Shown here: piece by piece, positions 1 to 9,751 of the stretch
Layout: each line of letters opens with the position of its first letter
Position numbering within the stretch: the first letter of the stretch is position 1
From: Prorocentrum cordatum
Lineage: Eukaryota; Sar; Dinophyceae; Prorocentrales; Prorocentraceae
Length of the DNA stretch: 64,000 nucleotides
Assembly: GCA_963575745.1 (NCBI GenBank)
Contig: CAUYUJ010006524.1
Coordinates: 275,001-339,000 of the forward strand
Reading direction: 5' to 3'
Program-made: the position numbers and the translations under genes
Notes under the pieces: model-generated
The model's database searches: none
What the model was told of the DNA's origin: nothing
What the model saw: only the letters and a program-made list of their open reading frames with translations

Positions 1-48
1 CAAACCAATCTTTAGTTTCCGCTGTTGGTGGGGTGCTAAAGGCCTGTC

Positions 49-195
49 ACGGTTACCGATATCGTTGTTCCTGCATCGTGTTGGTTTGTTTGGGCCTTCT
101 GGTAGGCCTTCGTCGCCACCGCTGGATTGGCTTCGAGCTTCTTGCCAGAACGCACCCCAGGAGAGGTCCGGGAAGTGGCGGTACCAGTACCGTTG
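49..195 (+). mobile_element. TIR element, family K copy 1
   Basis: Short element whose ends are inverted relatives: GGTTACCGATATCG on the left and GGCGGTACCAGTACCG on the right. The inner part (tcgtcgccaccgctgg ... cagaacgcaccc.aggagaggtccggg) recurs at 2,848-2,996 and 21,205-21,371 and in diverged form elsewhere in the window. Non-coding and non-autonomous; no transposase is visible. Confidence 0.6.
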
Positions 196-245
196 GGTCT
201 TCAGTGCAGCGTGATAGTGATTTTTTGCCTGCGGTGCGGCACACT

Positions 246-545
246 GGAGGGAGAGGCAGGGGAGGAGGAGGAGGAGGAGGAGGAGGAGGAGGAGGAGGAC
301 GACGACGGAGGAAAAGGAGCACGAGGAGGAGAAGGAGGGAAGGAGGACGGAGGAAAAGGAGCAGGAGGAGGAGGACGACGGAGGAAAAGGAGCAGGAGGA
401 GGAGGAGGAGGAGGAGGAGAGGAGAAGGAGGAGGAGGACGGAGGAAAAGGAGCAGGAGGAGGACGGAAGGAGGAGAAGGAGGAGGCGGAGGAGGAGGGGA
501 GGAGGAGGAGGAGGAGAAGGAGGAGGAGCAGGAGGAGGAGGACGG
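246..545 (+). repeat. (GGA)n purine tract
   Basis: About 300 bp of imperfect GGA/GGAAAA/ACGACG units. The Arg/Glu/Gly-rich open frames across it, and Pro/Ser/Leu-rich ones on the other strand, are by-products of the repeat and are not called as genes. Confidence 0.95.
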
Positions 546-589
546 AGGGACATGAGGAGGAAATGCAGAAGCGGGCAGGAGGAAGAAGA

Positions 590-728
590 GGAGCAGGGAG
601 CCGCCAGGGTGGCTTCTGTTGCGGGCATACTGGGCCCTCAATGGCTGAGTGCGAGGTGATGGCAGGGGCTTGCGCGCGCCTGGGTTTCGCCTCCCCGCGG
701 GCCCCGAAAGCCACACACCAAAGGCCGC
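590..728 (+). repeat. Family V-like fragment
   Basis: The stretch 'tggctgagtgcgaggtgatgg ... gcttgcgcgcgcctgggttcgcctccccgcggg' resembles the body of the family V element at 50,868-51,010. The diagnostic V ends (ACGTAAGAGTGACC) are not seen, so this is only a fragment. 728-970 holds nothing recognised. Confidence 0.35.
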
Positions 729-969
729 TCTTGCCTATAGTCACTCTTGAGTTTAGCCAACAGGAGCTGACACGCGAGTCGGAGATAAGAGGAGGAAAAC
801 TGAAACATGTTCGCGCCGTGACACAGCTATGACGACGGAAGGTATTTGCCCAGTTTCGGCCTTTGGAAACAGTTCGGGATGAAGAACCAGCTTGGTGAAA
901 GGGTCGGAACTTTCGTGGACGGCGCATTGCAAAGCTCCAGACATCGCATACATGGGAAGGCGCCGATGC

Positions 970-1060
970 CGCTGCTCGTCCTGGAGAACTCTCGTCGCCA
1001 CGGCTGAATTATCGTCGACATTCTCGTCGGAGCGCATCCTGAGAGAGGCCCCGGGGCCCG
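970..1060 (+). repeat. Diverged family K half-copy
   Basis: Contains ctcgtcgccacggctg and gcgcatcctgagagaggcc, matching the right half of the K elements. The left half is missing or too diverged to recognise. Confidence 0.4.
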
Positions 1061-1245
1061 TTTCGATTTCCCCGATTCGATTCGAGTCGATTTCGAGGGC
1101 TCCGATTCTGACTCGACTTGGGATTCCAGCTTGGATCCCGATTTCTCAACGGAGGCTTGCTGGCCTGCCGATCTCCGCCGACCCGCCTTCTCCCACCTCG
1201 GCTGCCCATTTCCGCCGATCCGCTTCGCTCCGATCGCACCCGAAT
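1055..1245 (+). repeat. Dispersed repeat family Z, copy 1
   Basis: Rich in CGATTC/GATCCG words. It shares the order 'tttcgattcccccgattcga ... ggaggc.t.ctggcct.ccgat ... cggctgcc.atttc' with 2,525-2,735. Non-coding. Confidence 0.6.
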
Positions 1246-1292
1246 AGCAAGGCGCCCAGAGGGCGTGGACAGGCCTGGCGAAGGACTCTGGA

Positions 1293-1460
1293 TCGGGTGT
1301 TGCTAGAAGTACCCCTGGCCCCATGTATCCCCAGGATTCTCGGGGTGGCCCAGACGGCCTCCAGGGCACCCCTCACGAGGTCCAGAGGGCCCCAGGGGCT
1401 CAAAAATGCAACGAAAAGCTGGGGGCAACTGGGGCCAGGGGCACTTCTAGCAACACCCGG
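1293..1460 (+). mobile_element. TIR element AA with 5-bp target-site duplication
   Basis: A 168-bp element. About 30 bp at each end are inverted copies with only two or three differences; the left end reads GGGTGTTGCTAGAAGT and the right end ACTTCTAGCAACACCC. The 5-mer CTGGA lies directly on both sides (1,288-1,292 and 1,461-1,465), as expected for a target-site duplication made by a cut-and-paste-type insertion. The near-identical ends suggest a recent insertion. No protein is encoded. Confidence 0.85.
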
Positions 1461-1560
1461 CTGGAAGGACCTGGAGAGAGCTTCCGAAGGGCCTTCTGGC
1501 GAGCTTCCGGGCACGCGTCCCGGGAAACGCTCAGACAAAGGGCCTCTCGGGACACTCCTC
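1461..1560 (+). repeat. Dispersed repeat family G, copy 1
   Basis: Matches the reverse complement of about 35,990-36,085 over roughly 90 bp (GGAAGGACCTGGAGAGAG ... CGGGCACGCGT ... CTCGGGAC). A poorer relative lies at 35,215-35,340. It starts at the duplicated CTGGA next to element AA. Confidence 0.75.
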
Positions 1561-1625
1561 CGGCCCGGACAGCTCGCGCAGAGGCCTCCTGCCGATTCGG
1601 GGGCCCTGTGCTCCCCTGGGTGATG

Positions 1626-1786
1626 GGGCCCTGGGACACACAAATACACAGACACAAATAAGAGGATTCCCAATTTTGTCCTATATGTTCAGGGTTTCTG
1701 TTTCCACCCCATTTCTTTCATTTTCCCCTACTTCCTGGAGAAACGACGACTAATTGTGTCTGTGTGTTCTTTCCCCTCCTGACTGG
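1626..1786 (+). mobile_element. Family B element, copy 1
   Basis: About 160 bp with an AT-rich centre. One end carries GGGACACACAAATACACAG and the other TTGTGTCTGTGTGTTCTTTC. The reverse complement of 48,178-48,345 has the same end order, so both are copies of one element in opposite orientation. Confidence 0.7.
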
Positions 1787-1844
1787 AGGCCGCAGGGAGC
1801 AGCGGCGTCGGACTCTCCGCTGCCCCCCCTCCTCCTTGCCTCCG

Positions 1845-2187
1845 CCTCTCCTCCTCCTCCTCCTCCTCCTCATCCTCCTCCTCATCCTCCTTCTCCTCCT
1901 CATTCTCCTTCTCCTCCTCCTCCTCCTCCTCCTCCTTCTCCTCCTTCTCCTTCTCCTTCTCTTCCTCCTCCTTCCTCTCCTCCGCCTCCTCCTCCTCTCC
2001 TACTCTCCTCCTCCTCCTCTTCCTCCTCCTCCTCCTCCTCCTCCTCCTCCTCCTCCTCCTCCTCCTCCTCCTCTCTTCCCTCCTCCTCCTCCTCCTCCTC
2101 CTCCGCCTCCTCCTCCTCTTCTCCTCTCCTCTTCTCCTTCTCCTCCTCCTCCTCCGCCTCCTCCTTCTCCTCATCCTCTCCTCCTCC

Positions 2188-2219
<32 letters not shown>

Positions 2220-2385
2220 CTCCTCCGCCTCCTCCTGCTCCTGCTTCCCGCCTCGTCCTCCTCATCCTTCTCCTCCTCCTCCTCCTCCTCCTTCCCCTCC
2301 TCTTCCTCCCCTCCTACTCTCCTCCTCTCCTCCTTCCCCTCCTCCTCCTCCTCCTCCTCCTCCTCCTCCTTCTTCTACCCCTTCC
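1845..2385 (+). repeat. (TCC)n pyrimidine tract
   Basis: About 540 bp of nearly pure TCC with scattered TTC, GCC and TCT variants. The long Pro/Ser/Leu and Glu/Arg frames here are repeat artefacts. Confidence 0.97.
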
Positions 2386-2399
2386 CCCCCCTCCCCAAG

Positions 2400-2482
2400 G
2401 AGAGCCGCGTGCGCGCCTGGCGCCCGGGCCGTGGGCCAGAGGCCACCTTGCCGGGTCCCGCCGCGTACGAGCTGCCGCGCAG
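2400..2482 (+). CDS. Possible short exon after a pyrimidine tract
   Basis: The sequence after ctccccaAG has the base composition of coding DNA here and translates to an Arg/Pro-rich stretch (ESRVRAWRPGRGPEATLPG). The preceding pyrimidine run plus AG would be an excellent splice acceptor. The 3' border is uncertain and no homology is recognised, so it may not be a gene part. Confidence 0.25.
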
Positions 2483-2524
2483 GCCGGTCGGGGGCCACGT
2501 TCGGCGTTCGGGGGGGGGGGCATT

Positions 2525-2735
2525 CAGGGCTGGTTTCGATTCCCCCGATCTCGATTCGATTCGACTTCGATGGATTCCGCTTCCGATCCGATTTGGGCTT
2601 CGATTTCTTGTTGGAGGCATACTGGCCTACCGATTCCGCCAATTCAACTTTTCCCGACTCGGCTGCCGATTTCCCCCGATCCGCTTCATTTCGATCGCCG
2701 ATCCGACTTATCGATTCGATTCTGGGCTCCCCTGG
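2525..2735 (+). repeat. Dispersed repeat family Z, copy 2
   Basis: Second copy of the CGATTC-rich repeat at 1,055-1,245, collinear with it over about 190 bp. Confidence 0.6.
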
Positions 2736-2751
2736 GGATGCTCGGTCATTA

Positions 2752-3037
2752 AGCATACAGTCGACGCGCCCAGTAAGGACGCGAAGGCCAGTCGGAGGCC
2801 ACGTTCGGGAGGGGGGGGGCGCTCGGTCATGAAGCATGCTCAGAGGAGGAAAAGGTACCCATACCTCCACCCTCACCTCGTTTTCCCCTTTTTGGGCCTC
2901 CTGGGCCTCCGTCGTCGCCACCGCTGGCTTCGCCTCGAAATCCTGGTCAGAACGCACCCTAGGAGAGGTCCGGGGAGTAGCGGTATCGGTACCTTTTGGT
3001 GTCCTCACATACAGTCAACGCGCCCAGTGAGGACGCG
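2752..3037 (+). mobile_element. Family K copy 2 between 30-bp direct repeats
   Basis: A 30-bp word (CATACAGTC.ACGCGCCCAG... to GACGCG) occurs at 2,752-2,781 and again at 3,008-3,037 with two differences. Between them lies a K element (about 2,848-2,996) with inverted ends AAGGTACCCATACC and GCGGTATCGGTACCTT. The words GCTCGGTCAT.AAGCAT and GGCCACGTTCGG are also duplicated nearby, so the locus went through at least one segmental duplication as well as an insertion. Confidence 0.65.
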
Positions 3038-3418
3038 CGCCTTCATATAGGGTGCCCTCGTGTTCTTGCCTCTGCGGCCCGTCCTTTGCCATTTCTACTG
3101 GTCGACCACCGCTCAAAGGTCCCCATTTCGGCCTCCAGGGGCATTGCGGCCTCACCACCCGTCCTTAATTCACGTATTGGCTTCAATGCAACCCGAACCT
3201 TCATAGCACAATTCATTCGTGGTCTGACTCAGGTCCACGGTTTGCAAGGATGTCCCTGAACACCACATGGGTGGTTTCGTTTGGCACATCTGACAAATCC
3301 CCCCCTTCGTCCCTGATGTTGTTCGCCCTCCTGACTCAGGTCCCCTTCCAAAGGGGTAGGAGTACTTGCATTTCTTCTCCCTCGAGGTTCGAAGTCCGCA
3401 GACCCCGTCGAGTAATGA
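3038..3418. other. Unassigned non-coding stretch
   Basis: No convincing ORF, repeat family or splice-bounded exon was seen. The word GACTCAGGTCC occurs twice. Confidence 0.4.
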
Positions 3419-3600
3419 AGAACTCACGGTGGAAGGTTGTTTTAGATGTTCGGCCCCTGGGGCCCTCGCCGGGCCGCGGGACCCTCAAAAAACGCGCCCG
3501 TATGAAGATCCGGTCACGGGGGCCGGGTCGAGACCTCCGGCGGCCCACGCTGTGAAGAAGTCACGACGTCGCGTGTCTGGGTCGAGGCTCGCAGACTTCG
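3419..3600 (+). repeat. Dispersed repeat family J, copy 1
   Basis: Carries the family order: GTTCGGCCCCTGGGGCCCTC, GCCGGGCC.CGGGACC.TCAA, cggtc..ggg, gacctccggcggcccacgc and gcgtgtctgggt. Other copies lie at 14,571-14,745 and 24,395-24,730, and in inverse orientation at 11,885-12,060 and 63,530-63,690. Confidence 0.65.
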
Positions 3601-3619
3601 GGCGTGGTCGCCGAATCTC

Positions 3620-3765
3620 GGTCCCCTCCCTCCTCCCCTCCTCCCTCCCCTCCACCTCCCACCTCCATCCTCCCTCCCCCCCTCCTCCCTCCACCTCCTC
3701 CTCCCTCCACCCCTCCTCCTCCTCCTCGTCCTCCTCCTCCTCCTCCTCCTCCTTCTCCTCTCCCT
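3620..3765 (+). repeat. TCC/CTCC pyrimidine tract before an SL-like array
   Basis: About 145 bp of C/T with almost no purines, ending directly at the degenerate SL-like array. It could act as a polypyrimidine tract for trans-splicing. Confidence 0.9.
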
Positions 3766-3798
3766 CTCAAGCCACTTTGGCCCAAGCATTTTGCCTGG
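3766..3798 (+). other. Degenerate spliced-leader relic array at the 5' end of LINE copy A
   Basis: Reads CTCAAG, then CCACTTTGGCCCAAG, then CATTTTGCCTGGGCAAAG. The middle 15-mer matches the truncated dinoflagellate SL relic CCATTTTGGCTCAAG at 13 of 15 positions and follows another SL tail (CTCAAG), so it looks like two or three serial relics that have decayed. A chance match is possible, but the position between a pyrimidine tract and a LINE 5' end repeats what is seen at 44,897. Confidence 0.5.
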
Positions 3799-3926
3799 GC
3801 AAAGCGCGTCTGCCTTCTACGTGGTGTTTGAGGGGCAGCAGCCGTTGTCCGATCACACTTTCTCTCTGCAGCTTCCGAGAATAGTTTGGACAACTTAAGC
3901 CGGTTGCTTCAAGAAGCGCAGCCAGG

Positions 3927-4166
3927 ATGGCGAGGGGCAACAGGAAGACCTCACCCACCGCTGCCGCAAGTGCCCAGGGACAGCAAAAGTCCGATCCGTG
4001 GAGCAAGTGCGCGGCAAATCTGGGCGATGCGAGTGGAGGATGTGGTTCGTGGGTCAGCCTGTACACGCCCAAGAGCAAAGGGCCGAAACAGCTGACCTCG
4101 CAGCCTGAGCTTGTGGGTACATTGGCCAAGCCAGACGACCCGTGCAGGTTTTCGCGGCGGCGCTGA
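3927..4166 (+). pseudogene. LINE A ORF1 N-terminal remnant
   Basis: An 80-codon frame from an ATG (MARGNRKTSPTAAASAQ...) that is basic and Ser/Gly-rich at its start, like the ATG of copy B ORF1 (MAKGGRGRSRG). A single Cys pair (CAANLGDASGGC) may be the wreck of a small zinc finger. The frame stops at 4,166 and resumes shifted. The start was chosen because it is the first ATG with ORF1-like composition after the SL-like array. Confidence 0.5.
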
Positions 4167-4407
4167 AGGTATCAGTCGACCCAGCCCGACGCCTCGTGCT
4201 CGAGCCGCAGCTGGCCAAGGCGAAGCAACGTTCGCAAGGTGCGACCGCCAGCTTCAGTGCAGATGAGGCTACGCGGAAAGCAGCAGGTGCATGGGGAGAG
4301 ATGTGAACACCAAGCACGACCAGGCCGTGGCCCAGGTCGCGAAGTGCCGCGACCATTTAGCGAAAGCAGAGAGAGAGAGTGTGTGAGAGAGAGAGCAGTA
4401 GACGTCT

Positions 4408-4836
4408 TTGATTCTTGCAGAGGCAGAGATTGCTCGGAGGCACGCCGTGGATGCGCTGGCCCGCGAGGTCGGCGGCGACATCACCAATGCCAAGCACCAG
4501 CGCGGCGAGGCCGATCTCATCGAGCTGCGCCGGGGCGAGAAACGGTTTCAAGAGTTACGCGAGATGGAGCGCGAGCAGAGCGAACTCGACAAGCTTGCCA
4601 AGCTCGAGGAGGAGCTGAAGCAGGCCAAGGCGACCCTCGCCACACGCTCCACCGAGATCGCGAAGTGGAAAGAGGAGGCCATGGCGATTCAGAATCAGGC
4701 GAAGGAGCGCATGGCAAAGAAGCGGCGCAAGGAGGACGACGGCGTCTCCGCAGGCGGCGGCGAGGGCACGGCAGGCGTCGGCGACGGCGCGAGGAGGTGG
4801 CCAACGAGGTGGCGCGCATCTCTGCAGCCAAGATGA
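4408..4836 (+). pseudogene. LINE A ORF1 coiled-coil remnant
   Basis: About 140 residues, strongly helical and charged (ELREMEREQSELDKLAKLEEEL, then KQAKATLATRS), with heptad-like Leu/Ala spacing. Copy B ORF1 has a matching coiled coil at a comparable distance from its start. There is no ATG at the frame start, so it is the continuation of the broken ORF1 and not a separate gene. In LINEs the coiled coil multimerises the RNA-binding ORF1 protein. A host coiled-coil exon is the alternative. Confidence 0.55.
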
Positions 4837-4995
4837 AGGCAGCGGAGGCCCTGGCGCTGGCCGCGCCGGCTGACTGCTTGTCGCCCGAAGCGGGGGCAGG
4901 CTCGGGGCAGCGAGGCGAGCTGGCAGGCCGCGCGGCGCATTCTGACAGCGCCGCGCCGCCCGCCGCGCCCACCGCCGCTGACCGACCTGGGCGCG

Positions 4996-5995
4996 ATGAG
5001 GTTTCAATATATTATCCTTTGCCAGTGTCACGGCTTTGGGCGCAAAAGCTCGGGGCCATCTCACGCCAAAAGATCGTCGGCGGCAGTTTCAGTGCATGGG
5101 GATGGTGGAAGCACATGCGGGCGCGGCCGCTCGCGAGGAGCGGGCGCGCAAAGCTCGAGGTCTGAACTTCAAATACCTTGACAACTGCGCTCGCCAGCGC
5201 GGGTGCAAGTCAGGAGCTGCTGCTAGAGATGCTCGCTCAAACGAAGGAGGGGGGCTCGTTCTGGCACGTGGGCATCGTCACATGCATGGATCTGCTAGCA
5301 AGGGCAAGGAGCTCCCCCACTTGTGCGCCGACGGCGCCAACGAGCTGGACGGATTCACGCCCGTGATCATTCATCAGCAAGCTTCACTTTCGTCGCTATC
5401 ATGTTCTACGGCTGCGAGTCGATAGGACCCCACGGCGATAACATTCAAACATACGCAGGATTGGGTTCGTCTGTTAGGGCCATGCATATGCCCTAGATGA
5501 TCGTCGGCGGCTTCAACGCAGGCGTCGAAGGAGTTCAGAAATCACTGCGCCCCAAGAAGATTCATGGATATGTCATTCGGGCTCCAGCTCAGCGCGCGCA
5601 GGTGGGAGGTTTTGGAGATTAGCACATCGATACTGTGGTTGCCAGCTCGTCGCGTTTGCCATGCATTCGTGGTGTGGCCGCTGTTCAGGACGCACCGTGG
5701 GCGCCTCAGTGCGGCGCGGCGATCGCGTTCAGAAGTCTTGGGCAAGAGCTACGATCTCGCGCGATGCCGACCCCGCCTCGTCTTCCACAAGTAGCGCGCC
5801 CCTCGCAGCCCGCGGCCCCTGACAATAAAACGAGCGTCGACAGACAAACCGCCGAGCAGCTGGCCATCGGCCGAGAGCGACGCCGTGAACATTGCGCCGA
5901 GCTGCCGTCCGATCTTCTTCAGGGCCGCGCGAGTCATGGGGTGAAGAGGGCGCGGGGCCTAGTTGTGGTAAGCCCCCTTGCACGGCCCCGCGCCC
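4996..5995 (+). pseudogene. LINE A endonuclease (EEP) remnant
   Basis: Pieces of an apurinic-type endonuclease appear in alternating frames: a glycine-rich opening around 5,000-5,060; an 'ANELDGFTPVIIH' strand near 5,335; MIVGGFNAGV near 5,500, in the place of the family's GDWN catalytic box with the Asp lost; and DTVVASSSRL...DAPWAPQCG near 5,630-5,710, which corresponds to the 'D-x-VVAS ... PW-x-x-HCG' region of these LINEs. At least three frame changes and internal stops are present, so it is inactive. The assignment is by motif order only. Confidence 0.6.
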
Positions 5996-6870
5996 CTTCG
6001 TTTCGAGGGTGAGTTGGATCCCTGGGCCACCGAGAGTAGTCTTCACCCCGTGGAGTCCAGGGCCGAAGCGTCCGTGACCCAGTCAGGGACCGCCAGCGTC
6101 GAGCAGCAAGGTGAGATGGGCAATCTTCCGGGGGGGCGTTGGGCACGCCTCAGCGAGCGCACCGCCCTGGACCTTCAGGTAGGTGCCGTAGAAGACGTTT
6201 CGTCCGATTCGAATGCCCACGCAGCCGCTGGCGCTTCCTCTCCCCCGGCGAGCTCCCTTCCGCGCCCAAGTTGGTTCATGCATTAGGGCCAAGTCGGTCG
6301 GCGACCACGCGCAATCTCAGATGTTTGGCCTGCTGCGCGCGAGTCTCTGGCGCTCGCAGCAGCAGGGCCGCGCGTTCCCCACGCCGGTGCTCGCCGCGCC
6401 GAGGGGGGCATCGGCGAACGCCGTGACCTTGCAGCTCCACGGCGTTCGCGCGCCGACGGGCCTCGCCAGGGGGGTAGCGCGGTTCATCACGCAGAGCATG
6501 TTCGCGATCAGCGACAGCGAGATGCTCGCGCTTCGCGGCGGGCTCGCGCGCGCGCGGCGGCCCCGCGAGTGGAGCGACACCGCAAACAGAAGGATGCCAG
6601 CGCGCAGGTCCAGCATTTCAGCGAGAGCGCCAAGAAGCTTGTTCAGGCGGCGCCCGCTGGCGTTCACGTGTTTTTTTCCTGTTTGGTTTTGGCGGTTGGG
6701 CTGGGTGGGCGGCGCAGCCTGCCACCCTCAACGCGCTCGCGCTGGATCAGCAGGCCACGCTTTGCAAAGTCGCGGAGCGAGGTGCCAAGCGAGGGCGCGC
6801 CCGCGCTACTTGTCAGTCGCTTCGAGAGCTTCAGGAATGCATTGCTTGGCATCGCTCGTAAAAGCATGAG
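5996..6870 (+). pseudogene. LINE A linker between endonuclease and RT
   Basis: Ala/Arg-rich frames with no stable domain (for example AISDVWPAARESLALAAA near 6,310 and a helical stretch ending in AKKLVQAAP near 6,650). The position matches the linker of copy B at 40,285-40,882. The short block 5,960-6,130 looks foreign to both flanks but matches no family recognised here. Confidence 0.4.
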
Positions 6871-6875
6871 GCGGA

Positions 6876-8330
6876 TTGCCGTCGAGGTCGACGAGTTACA
6901 CGACGGGGGCAGATGCGCGGCCCACCCTCTGGAGATCGTCGACAAAAAGGGTTGGGAAGTGGCAGGAGTTATGGCAGTCGGAGTCGCCGGCGGCAGAGAA
7001 GCTCTGGGAGGCGCTGGGCGCCGCTCGCAGCCCAGCCCCCACCGGGCAGCTCGAGCCGCTCACTGTCGCAGACCTTCGACGCGCATTGGAGCGGGTGAAA
7101 TCAAAAGCTGGACTGGGCTGCAGTCAACCTCCACCAGTTGACTTCGAACGCCTCCCCGACGCAGGTCTGGGGCAGTTATGTCAGCTGTGCCTTCTTATAA
7201 AGGATGGGTCGTCGTGGCCGTGGCAGCTGACGGCCACTCTCGGGCGGCTTTTAGGAAAGAAATCAGGGGGCGCTCGGGTGATCGGGTTGGCCCCCATGGG
7301 CAACGGACTGCGGAGCCTCGCCCCGCGAAGATCAAACGCGGGCGTGGGCGGCGCAGCCAGCCCCCGACAGGGGCGCAGCGCAGCAGCGCCGGGGGGCGGG
7401 GGGGGGCTTTCGCACGCGCCCTCAGTTCAGAAGCGTGTACTCGCATGAATATGGCGCAGGGGCGGGCTTTCGTAGACTTGGAACCATTGTGCGACAGCAT
7501 CGAGTACCCGATGTCGGCTGATACAGCAGTGCGGCTGCAGTTTCCACCTGTCGTCCTATTTCTCGAGATGCAAGCGCGCGCGATGCCCAGAGCCCTGTCC
7601 CAATTAAACTCGCGCTCGTTGCCTTTTCAGGGCGCGCGAGGCATTATTCAAGGCATTCGGAGCGGCGCTCGCTTTGGCAGGTGCCTCGCGCATTTTGTAC
7701 CGCAGCGGCTGCGCATAGCGCGCCCAAGGATGTCAGAGCGGATATGGGTCGACTCCCTGGTTTCACAGGACAGTCGGCCCTAGCAGGCAAATCAAGGCGG
7801 ATCTTATTACTGGCACCGCGGGCACAGTCATTGAACGCAAAAAAGTGTCGCACAAAATTGTTGCCAAGAGTGTCGCCTCTTGCTCTTCTCACCTTGACGC
7901 CGAGGAGATTGCGAGAGCTCTCAAGGGGCGCGGCATTCGTGTCACGGCAGATTTGCAGTCAGCATATTTGGGCGTCGGCATGTGCGGCGGAGTTCGTCAT
8001 GCTCGCGCCGCAGCCTGACAGCGCGCAATCAAAGCTGGACATCAACATCGCGAGTTACAATTGGCGACAGCTGCTAGACGATGCAAGGTCACGTCGCGCA
8101 TCGAACGAGTGGAGCCGCAAGCAGTTGCCACGCACGGACATCAGATATGTGGGAAGCTCGGCAGTGATATGGTGGTGCTGCAGCGGCGGCGCCTAGGCGC
8201 TGCCTCAGGCGCTGTGCGCCGTGGACGCTGTGTCACCGCACTCATAGGTCTGCGCGCCGAGCACGCCGATCCAGGATTGGTTCTATCTCGGCAGCGTCTG
8301 GCAAAGCTCGGGTGTTCTCACGACTAGGAA
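6876..8330 (+). pseudogene. LINE A reverse transcriptase remnant
   Basis: The opening motif block reads LWEALGAAR...LTVADLRRALERVKSKAGLG (about 6,990-7,120), then the fingers motif LLGKKSGGARVIGLAPMGNGL (about 7,250-7,310). Shifted, it continues with FPPVVLFLEMQARAMPRAL...GARGIIQGI (about 7,540-7,660), the wreck of the palm 'GILAGC' turn. After further shifts KSVASCSSHLDAEEIARALKGRGIRV...LGVGMC (about 7,870-7,990) fits the post-catalytic section. The YADD catalytic box is not visible. Multiple frames and stops make it a pseudogene. Confidence 0.7.
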
Positions 8331-8960
8331 AACTGAAACACGACAAGAGAAAACTGAAGCACGACAAGGCACGGCTTAAGTTATTCACGACAAGCATTGT
8401 CGGCGCCCACTTTCGCCGCCCACTTTCGCCGCCCACTTTCGCCGCCCACTTTCGGCGCCCACTTTCGGCGCCCACTTTCGCCGCTCATTTTCGCCGCCCA
8501 CTTTCGGCGCCCACTTTCGGCGCCCACTTTCGCCGCCCACTTTCGGCGCCCACTCACGGCGCCCACTTTCGCCGCCCACTTTCGGCGCCCACTTTCGCCG
8601 CCCACTTTCGGCGCCCACTTTCGGCGCCCACTTTCGGTGCCCACTTTCGGCGCCCACTTTCGGCGCCCACTTTCGGCGCCCACTTTCGCCGCCCACTTTC
8701 GCCGCCCACTCACGGCGCCCACTTTCGGCGCCCACTTTCGCCGCCCACTTTCGGCGCCCAGTTTCGGCGCCCACTTTCGCCGCCCACTGTCGGTGCCCAC
8801 TTTCGCCGCCCACTTTCGGCGAAAGTGGGCGCCGAAAGTGGGCGCCGAAAGTGGGCGCCGAAAGTGGGCGGCGAAAGTGGGCGCGGAAAGTGGGCGCCGA
8901 ACGTGGGCTTGCTTGTCGTGAATATGTCTCTTCCTTGTCGTGAAGCTGCTTGTCGCGAAA
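8330..8960. mobile_element. Foldback element with 13-bp satellite core, inserted in LINE A
   Basis: The left arm holds three copies of CACGACAAG (8,339, 8,360, 8,386). The right arm holds three inverted copies, CTTGTCGTG/CTTGTCGCG (8,912, 8,934, 8,949). Between them a 13-bp unit, CGCCCACTTTCGG/C, runs forward from about 8,399 to 8,820 and then in the opposite direction to about 8,905. Because 3 x 13 = 39, all three frames read through the core on each strand as a 13-residue repeat (HFRRPLSAPTFAA type), which is an artefact. It separates the LINE A RT from its C-terminal part, so it arrived later. Confidence 0.85.
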
Positions 8961-9751
8961 CCATCCCGGCCATCCGCCTGGCGCAGTGGCTGCAGGTGTG
9001 GATCGCAGAGCCAGCGGCGCGAGCAGGAGTTTATCGCGCATGGCTGCAGACGGCTCGACAGCTACAGGGTCTACTTGGGACACGCAGGTCTAGACATATT
9101 CGAGGCCCCGTGTCGACCGTGGTAGCGTATCTGTTGCGGGCTGGCTGGGCTCCTCCTCCCCTGTCAGAGCGGGGTGTGCCTAATGACAATGGGCAGGAGC
9201 TTCGCGCGTGGAGGTTCGACGACGACGCTCTGTGCTCTTTGGGCCAGACAGGTGGCCTACCCCGTGAATTTGAAGGGGCGTTAGATTTGCTACAACGGCG
9301 CGAGGCTTCGGTTTTAAGTTGTGGTAGCGGCTTGGAGGGCGGCGCAGACTTGATCAGTTTGCGACGTTCCATTGGTAATCTACAAGTTGTTCACAAGGGA
9401 CGACAACTGGCTGAACTCATGTTGACAATTGCCGTCGGAGGAGTTTGGGCAAATGGAAGACAGCGCGCCGCCAATCCCGATGCTAGTGCTACCTGTGTTC
9501 GATGCTCCGAGGCTCCCGAGTCCGACGTCCACAGGAATTGGCTCTGCAGGTGCAATCGAGGCGGCAAAATGTTCGAGCAACATGATTCTCTTGTACCAGA
9601 AGCAATGGCTGACCATGATGCTCATTCACGCTTCTGGAGTCATTGTCAGAGATGGACAGGTGGTAATCTCGAGGACGGCCCAACCTGGCTCGGTCGAGGC
9701 TCCGCTGAGAGCCCGCTGCACAGTGTTTGGATACGCGTCAGGAGGACCTGA
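8940..9751 (+). pseudogene. LINE A C-terminal region with Cys/His motif
   Basis: An open frame of about 270 residues running out of the foldback element. It is helical (LAQWLQVWIAEPAARAGVYRAW, then LQTARQLQGLLG) and then carries a zinc-knuckle-like C-x2-C-x9-H-x4-C (CVRCSEAPESDVHRNWLC, about 9,496-9,549). Copy B has CPRCGAASCHLYHSVHAC in the equivalent place just before RNase H. In LINEs this region contacts element RNA or DNA. The frame is open here but shares sequence with the overlapping RNase H frame, so a frameshift lies between about 9,560 and 9,600. Confidence 0.6.

Noticed and set aside
246-555. Overlapping 140-210-codon Arg/Glu/Gly and Pro/Ser/Leu frames
   Set aside because: They are translations of the (GGA)n tract in different frames; the same applies to all TCC, GGA, ATC, CA and GTAGAT tracts.
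8312-9083. Long 'HFRRPLSAPTFAA' repeat proteins on both strands
   Set aside because: Pure by-product of a 13-bp satellite; open in every frame and without any start context.
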